DNA from: Acidimicrobiia bacterium
Lineage (GTDB): Bacteria > Actinomycetota > Acidimicrobiia > Acidimicrobiales > SKKL01
Direction of reading: 5' to 3'
Assembly (NCBI GenBank): GCA_041676705.1
Contig: JBAYRL010000002.1
Coordinates: 248,001 to 312,000, forward strand
Length of the DNA stretch: 64,000 bases
This document shows, piece after piece, positions 1-8,134 of this stretch. A model generated the notes under the pieces. The model was not told where the DNA came from, did not search any database, and saw only the letters and a program-made list of their open reading frames with translations. The translations under genes and the position numbers were made by a program. Position 1 is the first letter of the stretch. Each line of letters starts with the position of its first letter.

Positions 1-8
1 ATGATCGC

Positions 9-701
9 ATGCCCCCAACACTCCTCAATCGCATCCATCTAAAGCAACACTCCCGTCGGGTTGTGATTGCGCTGGTTACCGCTGTTTTAACCGTGGCTTT
101 GACGGCTTCTTGTAGCTCGGAACCCACCGCTCAAGCCGAGCCGCCAGAAGCGAACCCGATTCTGTTGGCAGAGCCCGCTCCACCCACCACTACCACTACC
201 GTTGCCGAGCCTGCGCTCCCACCTCTACCGGTACCGGAATTATTACCGCTTGAGCCCTACACCACGGATGAAATTCCAACGGTGGGACGCTTGTCGATTC
301 CCGCGATTGGGCTCGACCAGCCTCTACAAGTAGGTATGACGTTGTCGGCGATCAACTTGGGGCCTAGCGTTTGGCCCGGTACCGCAGCACCAGGCCAGCT
401 AGGAAACCTGGTAATCGCTGGTCATCGCACCACCTATTCCCGCCCATTCTTCGATCTTGATCTGGTTGAAGAAGGCACCGAAATGAACATTGAGACTGCT
501 AACGGGGAAACTTTCACTTATGTAGCCACTGGCACCCAAATCGTCAATGAAGACGAGGTCTGGATAGCCGACCAAACCTATGGTTACACGGCGACTACCT
601 TTGCTTGTCATCCAAAAGGTTCGTCTCGTCAACGTATCGTGGTGTTTTGGCAACTCCTAGACCAAGAAGGAAACCCGGTTCCGGCGCTGGATGCTTCATA
701 A
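9..701 (+). CDS. Class E sortase, lipoprotein-anchored
   Basis: Sortase-family transpeptidase, expected to act outside the membrane and join surface proteins to the wall by cleaving a C-terminal sorting signal. The catalytic triad is visible: His139 in AGHRTTY, Cys200 in TFACHPKG and Arg209 in RQRIVV, the arrangement known for actinobacterial class E sortases. The N-terminus has an Arg pair, a hydrophobic stretch and a lipobox ending at Cys35 (LTASC), then a Pro/Thr-rich linker to about residue 85, so it looks like a lipoprotein rather than the usual single-helix anchored enzyme. The reading frame is open back to the window edge, so the true start may lie upstream. Its last 11 bases overlap lnt, which suggests translational coupling. 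No sortase substrate was recognised in the window. The family call is firm; the lipid anchor is inferred. Confidence 0.86.
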   Translation: MPPTLLNRIHLKQHSRRVVIALVTAVLTVALTASCSSEPTAQAEPPEANPILLAEPAPPTTTTTVAEPALPPLPVPELLPLEPYTTDEIPTVGRLSIPAIGLDQPLQVGMTLSAINLGPSVWPGTAAPGQLGNLVIAGHRTTYSRPFFDLDLVEEGTEMNIETANGETFTYVATGTQIVNEDEVWIADQTYGYTATTFACHPKGSSRQRIVVFWQLLDQEGNPVPALDAS

Positions 702-2184
702 GTCAAAAACTCGACAACCCTTTAGCGTGGCCTTGGTTTGTATCTTGGCCGGGGCGGCCATTCTCAGTTCGCTACCGCCGTTTGGCTGGTGGCCGCTAGG
801 CATTTTGGGTTTCGCTCTATTAGACGATCTGATTGCGAACACTCGGGCCCGGCAACGCTTCTTCCGCACCTGGCTGGTGGCCTTAACTTGGCTGAGCATG
901 GGCATGATCTGGATGTGGGACATGACCGCACCGGGATACATGATCGCTGCTGTGCTCTATTCGGCCTATTTCGGAGTAGCCGCCATTTTCGTGCCCGGTG
1001 GCGCGGTGCGGCGCGTGGCTTTGCCAGGCGCTGTGGTCTTAGCCGAAGCGTTGCGGTGGTCGTGGCCCTTTGGGGGTGTGCCCTTGGCAACGGTGGCCCA
1101 TGGCCAGGTGGGCGGACCGCTGGCTTCGGTGGTACGTCTAGGTGGCCCATTGGTGCTGGTGGCGATCACAGTAATTTGTGGTCAGGCGGTGGCATCGCTT
1201 GCACGTCGAGAACGTTTGGCGGCCTTCATCGGTTTCAGCATCGTTCTATTTACCCTCGGAATAGCCCAGTTGGTGCCAGGTACCAAAACCATTGGGGCGT
1301 TGGAAGTGGCCATTGTGCAAGGCGGTGGACCCCAGCGCACCCGGGCTCAGGCCTCCGATGCTGAGGTGGTTTTCAACCGCCATCTGGAAGCTGCCGCCGC
1401 TATTGTCGACCCAGTCGATCTAATTGTGCTTCCCGAAAACGTTGTGCACGTGGACGACAATTTCCCTGAAACCCATGAAGCCGCCGCCTTGGGAGAACTA
1501 GCCCGTAAACACAACGCTCCGGTAATCGTGGGGGTCGTCGAGTCAACCTCTGGCCCAACTTGGAAGAACGCTGTTTTTGTTATTGATACTGCCGGTGAGG
1601 TGACCGACCGGTACGACAAAGTGCGGCGGGTACCATTCGGCGAGTTTGTGCCTCTGCGCACCATCATCGAAATGTTTTCGGGCGCGGTACCCGCTAAAGA
1701 CGCTGCCATTGGGCAAACGCCAGCGTTAGTCACCGCAGCCGGGGTGCCTTTGGCTTCGCCTATTTCGTGGGAAGTGTTCTTTGCAGGACGAGCGCGTGAG
1801 GGGGTTCAGTTGGGGGCCGAAGCCATTGTGAATCCCACCAACGGGTCCTCCTACTGGTTGAGTTTCGTACAAAGCCAACAGATCGCTTCGTCTCGTTTGC
1901 GTGCTCTAGAAAATGACCGTTGGGTCATCCAGGCTGCTCCTACTGGGTTCTCAGCGTTGATCGCGCCGAATGGCCATGTGGTTGAGCGAAGCGCCATAAG
2001 TGAGCAAAAGGTGATTCAGGGATCGATCGAGCGGCGCGTGGGGCAAACCTGGGCCTCTCGGATGGGCGACCTGCCAGCAATTGCTGTGGCCATGGCAGCA
2101 ATATTGGTAGCCAACTTATTAAAAAACATGGATCAAAGCGGAGTTCGCAACTTGCTCATGGCCCGGCCGAAAACAGCGGCCTAG
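691..2184 (+). CDS. lnt: Apolipoprotein N-acyltransferase
   Basis: Transfers the third acyl chain to the N-terminal Cys of mature lipoproteins at the outer face of the membrane. The N-terminal 200 residues are hydrophobic with several membrane helices; a carbon-nitrogen hydrolase domain follows from about 205 to 450, and a C-terminal helix near 465. In the hydrolase triad Glu249 (LPENVV) and Lys310 (YDKVRRVPFGEF) are in place, but the position expected for the nucleophilic Cys is Ser359 (SPISWEVFF). The downstream NPTNGSSY and SSRLRALE blocks are typical of the family. The length of 497 residues is normal. It overlaps the sortase, itself a predicted lipoprotein, giving a two-gene envelope operon that ends at a hairpin. 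Whether the Ser form is active cannot be told from sequence. Confidence 0.9.
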   Translation: MLHKSKTRQPFSVALVCILAGAAILSSLPPFGWWPLGILGFALLDDLIANTRARQRFFRTWLVALTWLSMGMIWMWDMTAPGYMIAAVLYSAYFGVAAIFVPGGAVRRVALPGAVVLAEALRWSWPFGGVPLATVAHGQVGGPLASVVRLGGPLVLVAITVICGQAVASLARRERLAAFIGFSIVLFTLGIAQLVPGTKTIGALEVAIVQGGGPQRTRAQASDAEVVFNRHLEAAAAIVDPVDLIVLPENVVHVDDNFPETHEAAALGELARKHNAPVIVGVVESTSGPTWKNAVFVIDTAGEVTDRYDKVRRVPFGEFVPLRTIIEMFSGAVPAKDAAIGQTPALVTAAGVPLASPISWEVFFAGRAREGVQLGAEAIVNPTNGSSYWLSFVQSQQIASSRLRALENDRWVIQAAPTGFSALIAPNGHVVERSAISEQKVIQGSIERRVGQTWASRMGDLPAIAVAMAAILVANLLKNMDQSGVRNLLMARPKTAA

Positions 2185-2231
2185 CCGAAAGGCCACTATC
2201 GTAAAGGCCACAATCAGGCCACCAAAACTAG

Positions 2232-2270
2232 AATTGCTGGTGGTCACAGATATTGAGACCACCAGCAATT
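2232..2270 (+). terminator. Hairpin after lnt
   Basis: A perfect 14-bp inverted repeat (AATTGCTGGTGGTC at 2232-2245 and its complement at 2257-2270) with an 11-base loop lies 48 bases after the lnt stop. No T-run follows, so it may act as a bidirectional or Rho-assisted terminator. A weaker 7-bp stem (TTAGGAA/TTCCTAA, 2272-2278 and 2294-2300) sits next to it. Confidence 0.6.
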
Positions 2271-2300
2271 GTTAGGAACGGGAGTCCAATCCTTTCCTAA

Positions 2301-2521
2301 GACCTGGGGCCAACGCTTAATATCTTCCAACTAATAGCTTCCAACGCACTGGAATTTCGTTGCTTTGGCCCAGTGCCTATACAACGCTCCAACTTCCCAG
2401 AAAGTCGCGTTTAAAGTCAGGAAATTTTGAAATGAGGCTTTCTGACAAGTTCTCCACCGAGTGCCGGAGGCTTAGAACACTGACCAGACTCTCAGGCCGC
2501 ACCGTAGTTTTAAACTGGCCG
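2301..2521. other. Non-coding gap, nothing recognised
   Basis: This is the remainder of the 337-base gap between lnt and the convergent MscS-like gene. It is AT-richer than its surroundings and holds loose repeats of CTTCCAAC/CTCCAAC. A 70-codon plus-strand frame that runs into the next gene shows no protein-like composition, so no gene is called. Confidence 0.5.
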
Positions 2522-3259
2522 CTAGCCCTTCAACACCCGAGGAGCACTGTTCATGGCTTGGGTATTTGGTAGGTGACGGACCACGCCTTCGCGCTCCAAA
2601 ACCTCAACACTTCCCGGGTGCATTGCCAACACTGTTCCTACCAGTGAACGGTCAGGACCCAATTCAAACTCGACCCGGTCACCGGGGCGCAAAATACGCG
2701 CCAGATATCGGCCCGCCGCCAGCTCTTGGGCCACATGCTGTCCGCCTAAACCCACCAGCAAAGCAGCTGCGGTTACAACCCCAAAAACCAATGCCGATAC
2801 GGCTAACACCAGTAACAAGGTGTCCACACCAACCTGAGCCAAAGCCACAATCACTGCGGCCGCAGTAATAGCGGTTCTAACCAACAATCCAGCCTGTGAC
2901 CGCAAGCGAGAGTATCCGCCAACCAGTCCCTGGCTAAGGGCGGCACCAGCGGCCAACGCCAAGGCCCTACCACCAACTAAAATTAGGGCCGCTGCAATAT
3001 AGGCGGGTAGTTGGTCGGCAAACCACCGCGGCAAGTCTTCAAATGACTCTTCGTCCAGCACCGAACTGGCTAGCACCAAGCCCAAGACGGTGAGCACAAC
3101 GAAAAATGATATGGCCATCGCTCTTGCTGAATCGTGGTACAGCCGATCGACATCACGGTCCTTGGTCAAGATGCGATAAATCAAACTGGCACCCACCAGG
3201 CCAGCCACAACCCCCACCGCCACCAAGGCAATAGCTGCCGCCCACAGATCATCCATCAT
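2522..3259 (-). CDS. MscS-like small-conductance channel family protein
   Basis: Membrane protein with about five predicted helices (roughly residues 5-27, 45-67, 85-108, 125-147 and 150-172) followed by a short soluble beta-rich domain. The stretch after the last helix (GGQHVAQELAAGRYL, then RPGDRVEF and GTVLAM, then HLPNTQ) follows the MscS pore helix plus beta-domain pattern, in which Gly/Ala packing lines the pore and an RPGDRV turn begins the beta domain. MscS channels release solutes on hypo-osmotic shock. At 245 residues it is a compact version lacking the large C-terminal cage. Its start overlaps the anti-sigma gene by four bases (ATGA), so it is the third gene of a sigma/anti-sigma operon and may respond to envelope or osmotic stress. 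The subfamily is uncertain. Confidence 0.72.
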   Translation of the reverse strand: MMDDLWAAAIALVAVGVVAGLVGASLIYRILTKDRDVDRLYHDSARAMAISFFVVLTVLGLVLASSVLDEESFEDLPRWFADQLPAYIAAALILVGGRALALAAGAALSQGLVGGYSRLRSQAGLLVRTAITAAAVIVALAQVGVDTLLLVLAVSALVFGVVTAAALLVGLGGQHVAQELAAGRYLARILRPGDRVEFELGPDRSLVGTVLAMHPGSVEVLEREGVVRHLPNTQAMNSAPRVLKG

Positions 3260-3612
3260 TGTTCCCCTTCAATATTTCCGTCATTCGAGGTGTTCAAAAT
3301 CACATCCAACATGCTCCACGGCAAGGCAAAGAGTTCGAGAAATCCCGAAAGGGCTTCTTGGTTTGCAATTCGATTTCGTAGTTGCCCTTGGTCTGCGATT
3401 ATCGCTGTTTCTGGCTGGCTACGCGCCTGCGACAAGGCATTCGTCGCCGCCACATCTAGTTTGGAAAGATGGTCTAAGCGGTCTAAGCACACTTCGCAGC
3501 GCAACAAATGTTGCCCAACCCGGCCTGGTCGCTCAGTTTCAAGCCAAAGGCTCAACGCCTCATCGTTCGGATGGCTTGATTGTGGGGATGGATCTGGACC
3601 GCTCATTTCCAC
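3256..3612 (-). CDS. Zinc-finger anti-sigma factor (ZAS type)
   Basis: A 118-residue soluble protein with the His-x3-Cys-x2-Cys signature (HLLRCEVC, about residues 35-42) of zinc-binding anti-sigma factors, which hold ECF sigma factors inactive. The upstream His at about 14 could be the fourth ligand. No membrane helix is seen, so sensing would be cytoplasmic. The gene overlaps the sigma factor by ten bases and the MscS-like gene by four, so the three should be co-translated. The signal is unknown; in related ZAS proteins redox change releases zinc, but that role is inference here. Confidence 0.75.
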   Translation of the reverse strand: MEMSGPDPSPQSSHPNDEALSLWLETERPGRVGQHLLRCEVCLDRLDHLSKLDVAATNALSQARSQPETAIIADQGQLRNRIANQEALSGFLELFALPWSMLDVILNTSNDGNIEGEQ

Positions 3613-4118
3613 TCTTCCAGAATCGTTTGCAATTTACGGCGAGCTCGGAACAGTCGGGTTTTAACCGTTGGTAGTGGCAGGTTTAGCACTTCTGAAATCT
3701 CCTCGTAGCTCAAATCTGATATCTCACGCATCACTACAATCGAACGTGTTTGCGGATCAAGGCTCTCTAGCGCTGCCCAGAACCGCTCTACCGCCACTCG
3801 GTCATTCACCACGTCAGCCGTCGACCTATCAGAAGTGGCCACATTGGTGAGCGATTCTGGTGCCATTGGTTCGTCACGACGCTTGCGCAACATGGAGATA
3901 GCTTGGTTTCGGGCGACTTTTAGCAACCAGGCCCGAGGTACGTCACCCTCTGGCCAACGGTCCATTGAACCCCAAGCCCGAAGCAACGTTTCTTGAACAA
4001 CATCGTTCGCTAGGGCTTCATCACTCACAATCGAACGTGCCAGACGGTAAATATCAGTGCCGAACTGCTCAATTAGGCGCGCAAGTATCACATTGGCGTC
4101 ACTAAATGGCAGCGCCAC
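3603..4118 (-). CDS. ECF-type RNA polymerase sigma factor
   Basis: A 171-residue sigma-70 family protein with region 2 (IYRLARSIVSDEALANDVV, then the QETLLRAW helix) and region 4 (SYEEISEVLNLPLPTVKTR, helix-turn-helix), without regions 1 and 3, as expected for extracytoplasmic-function sigma factors. It should direct RNA polymerase to a small regulon when freed from the adjacent anti-sigma factor. As first gene of the operon it probably autoregulates. The 97-base gap to the divergent glycosyltransferase has three GATCGGT-like repeats but no ECF promoter I can assign with confidence. Confidence 0.88.
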   Translation of the reverse strand: MALPFSDANVILARLIEQFGTDIYRLARSIVSDEALANDVVQETLLRAWGSMDRWPEGDVPRAWLLKVARNQAISMLRKRRDEPMAPESLTNVATSDRSTADVVNDRVAVERFWAALESLDPQTRSIVVMREISDLSYEEISEVLNLPLPTVKTRLFRARRKLQTILEEWK

Positions 4119-4129
4119 AGGTGATTCAT

Positions 4130-4176
4130 GATCGGTTCGATTAACAGGGTCTTTGGTGATCGGTTTTCTTATCGGT
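4130..4176. promoter_or_regulatory. Repeated GATCGGT motif in divergent promoter region
   Basis: GATCGGTT occurs at 4130-4137 and 4158-4165, and ATCGGT again at 4171-4176, inside the 97-base gap between the sigma-factor start and the glycosyltransferase start. Direct repeats in a shared promoter region could be regulator binding sites. No matching regulator is known. Confidence 0.3.
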
Positions 4177-4215
4177 CGCTCGTGGTAACAACTTAGGCCC
4201 TATACCGATGTACAG

Positions 4216-5520
4216 GTGCTACTTGACCACAGCGTTCTTGGACATAAGTCTTATTACCTCATGTCTGATGCCCAGTCTCCGTTACGTATAGCCCTACTCG
4301 CCTATCGGGGTAAGCCCCACGTCGGTGGCCAGGGCGTATATATCCGCCATCTTTCCAAAGCCTTGGTTGACCTTGGGCACCACGTAGAAGTGTTGGGAGG
4401 CCAGCCCTACCCCGAGCTCGATCCACGAGTTCCTCTGGTGGAGCTCCCAAGCCTCGACATTTACAACGACCATTTTCCGATGCGTTTGCCAGGGCCGTGG
4501 GAGATTAAGGGTTTGGGTGACCTAGTTGAAGTCACCAATTTCATGTCAGGCAGTTTTCCCGAACCTCTAGCTTTTAGTGTGCGCGCCGCTCAACATCTAC
4601 GTCGCCGTACTGGTGAGTTCGATCTGGTACACGACAACCAATCTCTGGGTTATGGGCTATTGGCCATTGAAAAAATGGGGCTGCCGGTGCTCGGAACAAT
4701 TCACCACCCCATCACAGTTGACCGGCGTTTAGAGATGGAACATGCTCGCAACGTTTGGACCCGTTTCTCCAAGTCGCGTTGGTACGCCTTCACCAAGATG
4801 CAAACTCGGGTGGCTTCTAAGCTCACCCGCATCATCACTGTTTCTGAGTCTTCCTTTGGCGACATCACCAAAGACCACGACGTCGACCCCGCACGGCTTC
4901 ATGTAGTACCAGTTGGCGTTGACCCCGAATTGTTTAGGCCACTGCCGCACGTGCAACGAGTGCCGGGTCGACTTATCACCACTGCTTCGGCCGATGTGAC
5001 CATGAAGGGTTTACGTTATTTGCTGGAAGCTTTGGCCGAATTACGAAAAACCCGAGATGTATCGCTTGTGGTTATTGGCAAGCCTAAACCGGGCGGACCT
5101 TCTGCTCACACCATCGATGAACTCGGCTTAACCGAGCACGTCACCTTTATTAGCGGGGTGCCCGATCAGCGAATTGTTGAACTTTACGCCGAAGCCGAGC
5201 TAGCCGTGGTGCCATCTTTATATGAAGGTTTCTCACTACCGGCCATTGAGGCTATGGCCAGTGGCGTGCCACTGGTAGCGACTACCGGCGGCGCGCTGCC
5301 CGAAGTTACCGGCGCGGCTGGCGAAACGTGTTTCCAAGTGGAACCCGGCAATTCAGTGGCTTTGGCGGCAGAGATAGCTCGGGCTTTAGATTCACCCGAA
5401 GCACGTGACCGTATTGGTGCTGCCGGACGTGATCGAGTTATAGAACGTTGGAGTTGGCGACACACAGCGGAAGCAACTGTGGAACAATACAGGGCGCTTC
5501 TAGAGGAATGGCCACGGTAG
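4216..5520 (+). CDS. Glycosyltransferase family 4
   Basis: A GT-B fold retaining glycosyltransferase. The N-terminal domain has the donor-loop glycine pattern VGGQGVYIRHLSKAL (about residues 37-51). The C-terminal Rossmann domain carries PSLYEGFSLPAIEAMASG, the E-x7-E motif that binds the nucleotide-sugar donor in GT4 enzymes. At 434 residues it is of usual size and has no signal peptide, so it works on the cytoplasmic face. The start is uncertain: GTG at 4216 or ATG at 4261 (MSDAQS), neither with a good ribosome site. It abuts the methyltransferase gene (TAG then ATG), so it begins a three-gene operon that probably builds a lipid- or isoprenoid-linked glycan. Donor and acceptor are unknown. 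Confidence 0.85.
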   Translation: MLLDHSVLGHKSYYLMSDAQSPLRIALLAYRGKPHVGGQGVYIRHLSKALVDLGHHVEVLGGQPYPELDPRVPLVELPSLDIYNDHFPMRLPGPWEIKGLGDLVEVTNFMSGSFPEPLAFSVRAAQHLRRRTGEFDLVHDNQSLGYGLLAIEKMGLPVLGTIHHPITVDRRLEMEHARNVWTRFSKSRWYAFTKMQTRVASKLTRIITVSESSFGDITKDHDVDPARLHVVPVGVDPELFRPLPHVQRVPGRLITTASADVTMKGLRYLLEALAELRKTRDVSLVVIGKPKPGGPSAHTIDELGLTEHVTFISGVPDQRIVELYAEAELAVVPSLYEGFSLPAIEAMASGVPLVATTGGALPEVTGAAGETCFQVEPGNSVALAAEIARALDSPEARDRIGAAGRDRVIERWSWRHTAEATVEQYRALLEEWPR

Positions 5521-6258
5521 ATGTTAACGGTTAGATATGAAGAACTGGGTTTGAACCCAGGTGAACGTTTGTTGGACTTGGGTTGCGGTTTCGGGCGGCA
5601 CGCTTTTGAAGGCTTGCGGCAAGGGGCGACGGTGGTGGCATTCGACTACGCCTTGGAAGAGCTGAAACAGGTTCGAGCTACTTACGGTGCCATGTATGAG
5701 GCAGGCGAGGTCCCAACTGGCGCAACCGCCGGGGCGGTGCGAGGTGATGCCCACCGACTACCGTTCCCCGATGCTTGTTTCGACCGGGTGATCGCTTCGG
5801 AAGTAATTGAACATCTGCCCGACGATTCTTTGGCGGTTCGCGAACTGGCCCGGGTGCTACGACCCGGTGGCACCATTGCCATTACGGTGCCCGCCCGGTT
5901 CCCCGAAACTGTGTGTTGGAAACTTTCTGAGGAATACCACGCCCCAATTGCGGTTGGCGGACACCTTCGTATTTACCCCAAAAAGCAAATTACCAACATG
6001 ATGGAAAACGCTGGGCTAGCTCCGTATCGATCACATAAAGCCCACGCTTTGCACAGTCCGTATTGGTGGTTGAAATGTGCCGTGGGGCCCACGAACGACG
6101 AGAATCAGGCTGTTAAGGCCTACCACAAGCTCTTAACCTGGGACATTATGAAGGCCCCTGCGATCACACGTCGCAGTGAACAGATCCTGAACCCGCTCTT
6201 GGGTAAAAGCATTGCAGTTTATGCACGCAAACCAGTGAAGGAGAACGCGGGTGGGTAA
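5521..6258 (+). CDS. Class I SAM-dependent methyltransferase
   Basis: A Rossmann-fold methyltransferase with motif I LLDLGCGFGRHA (residues 18-29), a VVAFDY acidic strand end, post-I GDAHRLPFPDACFDRV and motif IV EVIEHLPDD. The C-terminal half (YPKKQITNMMENAGL) resembles the Methyltransf_11 proteins found in sugar and quinone pathways. It follows the glycosyltransferase with no gap and overlaps the next gene by eight bases. The substrate is probably the glycan or prenyl intermediate handled by its neighbours; that is inferred from context only. Confidence 0.82.
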   Translation: MLTVRYEELGLNPGERLLDLGCGFGRHAFEGLRQGATVVAFDYALEELKQVRATYGAMYEAGEVPTGATAGAVRGDAHRLPFPDACFDRVIASEVIEHLPDDSLAVRELARVLRPGGTIAITVPARFPETVCWKLSEEYHAPIAVGGHLRIYPKKQITNMMENAGLAPYRSHKAHALHSPYWWLKCAVGPTNDENQAVKAYHKLLTWDIMKAPAITRRSEQILNPLLGKSIAVYARKPVKENAGG

Positions 6259-7381
6259 CGCTTCAATAACGGCCCCTGAGGTGGCGGGTCTCATTACCTC
6301 TGCCGAGGTAAAAGCTACAGCCGAAGCCATCGCGGAATGGCAACTACCCAGTGGCATGATCCCCTGGACGCCGAACGGCCAGGCCGACGCTTGGAACCAC
6401 ACTGAAGCCGCGATGGCACTGTCGCGGGTAGGGCTAATATCCGAAGCCGAAGCCGCCTACAGCTGGCTGGAAGCCATGCAACGGCCCGACGGTTCTTGGC
6501 ATCAGTATTATCTGCCTGACCGGGTGAAGCATCACAAGCTTGATGCCAACGTGTGTGCCTATGTGGCGGCCGGGGTTTGGTACCACTACGCCCTAACCAA
6601 TGACCGTGGTTTCTTAGAAACTATGTGGCGTGTGGTCGAGCCCGCCATCGACTTCGTACTCGATTTGCAAACCCAACGGGGCGAAATTCTCTGGGCCCGT
6701 CACACCGATGGCACCCCCTGGCCTTTCGCCTTGCTCACCGGATCATCGAGCATTGCTCACAGTATTCGCTGTGCCATTTCTATTGCCCATGAACTAGGCC
6801 ATGAACGACCGGATTGGGAACTTTCCGCGGCACGATTGGCCCATGTTATCCGCAGCATTCCCGAAGCTTTTGAACCTAAAGAACGCTGGGCCATGGACTG
6901 GTATTACCCGGTGTTAGCAGGCGTAGTTACTGGTGAAGCAGCCCGGCAACATTTGGCGCAACGCTACGACCAGTTTGTGATGGAGGGTAAGGGCATCCGT
7001 TGTGTGCACGACCGTCCGTGGATCACGGTGGCTGAAACCTGTGAAGGCACCATGGCACACCTCGCGGCTGGTGAGTTTGAAAAAGCTCGCGAGCTTTTCA
7101 GCTGGATTGCTTCCCAACGTACCGCCGATGGCCGCTACTGGACCGGTACCGTGTACCCCGACGAGGAGCGTTTCCCCGCCGCCGAACAAAGCACCTATAC
7201 CGCAGCCGCCGTGGTGCTAGCAGCAGACGCTTTAGACGGCACGAGCGCCGCTTCAACCATGTTCACTACCAATGAGGTCATTGCTTCTTTGGTGGAGTTC
7301 GAATCGGTGGAATCTATCGAATCGGGCGACACTTCGGGGCCGACTAAGACCGTGGAGTCGATCGCTGAAGCTACTGATTAG
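6251..7381 (+). CDS. Prenyltransferase/squalene-cyclase-like alpha/alpha-toroid protein
   Basis: A 376-residue soluble protein with repeated helical hairpins of terpenoid-cyclase/prenyltransferase type: WLEAMQRPDGSWHQYY (about 75-90) and FSWIASQRTADGRYWTGT (near 290) resemble the QxxDGxW repeat of squalene cyclases and the toroid of prenyltransferase beta subunits. No DxDD cyclase motif is seen, so catalysis as a cyclase is doubtful; binding or trimming a glycan is also possible because alpha/alpha toroids occur in glycosidases. The GTG start overlaps the methyltransferase by eight bases. The C-terminal 50 residues are Ser/Glu/Thr-rich and probably disordered. The gene is convergent with, and overlaps by 11 bases, the next methyltransferase. 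Conserved in the cluster but of unknown function. Confidence 0.62.
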   Translation: MGNASITAPEVAGLITSAEVKATAEAIAEWQLPSGMIPWTPNGQADAWNHTEAAMALSRVGLISEAEAAYSWLEAMQRPDGSWHQYYLPDRVKHHKLDANVCAYVAAGVWYHYALTNDRGFLETMWRVVEPAIDFVLDLQTQRGEILWARHTDGTPWPFALLTGSSSIAHSIRCAISIAHELGHERPDWELSAARLAHVIRSIPEAFEPKERWAMDWYYPVLAGVVTGEAARQHLAQRYDQFVMEGKGIRCVHDRPWITVAETCEGTMAHLAAGEFEKARELFSWIASQRTADGRYWTGTVYPDEERFPAAEQSTYTAAAVVLAADALDGTSAASTMFTTNEVIASLVEFESVESIESGDTSGPTKTVESIAEATD

Positions 7382-8108
7382 GCTTAATACGTTTTAACAC
7401 CCGCAACGAGCCCGTAACTGAAATTTCGTGAAAAGCACCCGAGTTGATGGCTCGTAAGTAAATCTCATAGGGCGGACGGCCACCGTCCTTGGGGTTCGGG
7501 AAGACGTCGTGGATGGCAAGTGTTCCGCCTATGGCCACATGGGGTACCCAGGTTTCATAATCGCGATGAGCCGGTTCGGTGCCGTGGCCGCCATCGATAA
7601 ACAGGAACCCTAACTGGGTCGTCCAGTATCGGCCCACGGTGGGAGAATCACCCACTATCGCCACCACAAAGGGCTCTAGTTCGGCCTGGTAAAGGGTGCG
7701 GCGGAACGTGGGTAAGGTGTCGAGCTTGTTAATAGTGTCGTCGACCAAGTCGGGTTCGTGCCATTCCCAGCCCACCTGGTTTTCTTCGGATCCCCGGTGA
7801 TGATCGAGAGCAAAAAGCACGGTTTGGCGTTCTTTGGCGGCTGTGCCCAGATAAATGGCCGATTTTCCGCAGTAACTGCCAATTTCTAAGAATGGACCGG
7901 CCTCGGCTTCAACCGCAGCTTGATAAAGCGCCAAACCTTCGTCGGTGGGCATAAAACCACGGGCCGCTTCGGCAGCTTGGCGTGCGGCTTCGGGCATTTC
8001 GTTGCTCCGGCGTGCGCTTTCCGGCTTGGGTGAGACAGCTTCACGAGGCGGTGAGGTTGTCTGGGAAGTTGATGTTGTCGAAGTAGCGGAGGAGCTTGTG
8101 TCGGACAC
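7371..8108 (-). CDS. Class I SAM methyltransferase, Methyltransf_24/CmcI-like
   Basis: After a Ser/Thr-rich, probably disordered N-terminus of about 45 residues comes a Rossmann methyltransferase core: motif I PFLEIGSYCGKSAIYLG, an FALDHHRG acidic end, and FLFIDGGHGTEPAHRDYETW, the metal-binding D-x2-H region typical of Methyltransf_24 proteins and macrocin-type O-methyltransferases. It then has VAIGGTLAIHDVF. It is probably a metal-dependent O-methyltransferase. It is convergent with the prenyltransferase-like gene and downstream of gtrA, with a 14-bp tandem repeat directly upstream of its start. The substrate is unknown, but clustering suggests a surface glycan. Confidence 0.78.
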   Translation of the reverse strand: MSDTSSSATSTTSTSQTTSPPREAVSPKPESARRSNEMPEAARQAAEAARGFMPTDEGLALYQAAVEAEAGPFLEIGSYCGKSAIYLGTAAKERQTVLFALDHHRGSEENQVGWEWHEPDLVDDTINKLDTLPTFRRTLYQAELEPFVVAIVGDSPTVGRYWTTQLGFLFIDGGHGTEPAHRDYETWVPHVAIGGTLAIHDVFPNPKDGGRPPYEIYLRAINSGAFHEISVTGSLRVLKRIKPNQ

Positions 8109-8134
8109 TATATGAACGATTCTTTCTTTGGCGG

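Noticed and set aside
738..1364. Long second reading frame inside lnt
   Set aside because: Shadow of lnt in the +1 frame; Arg/Gly/His-rich composition typical of a GC-rich out-of-frame reading.
2360..2572. 70-codon plus-strand frame after lnt
   Set aside because: No ribosome site, protein-like composition or family pattern; it overlaps the end of the well-supported MscS-like gene on the other strand.
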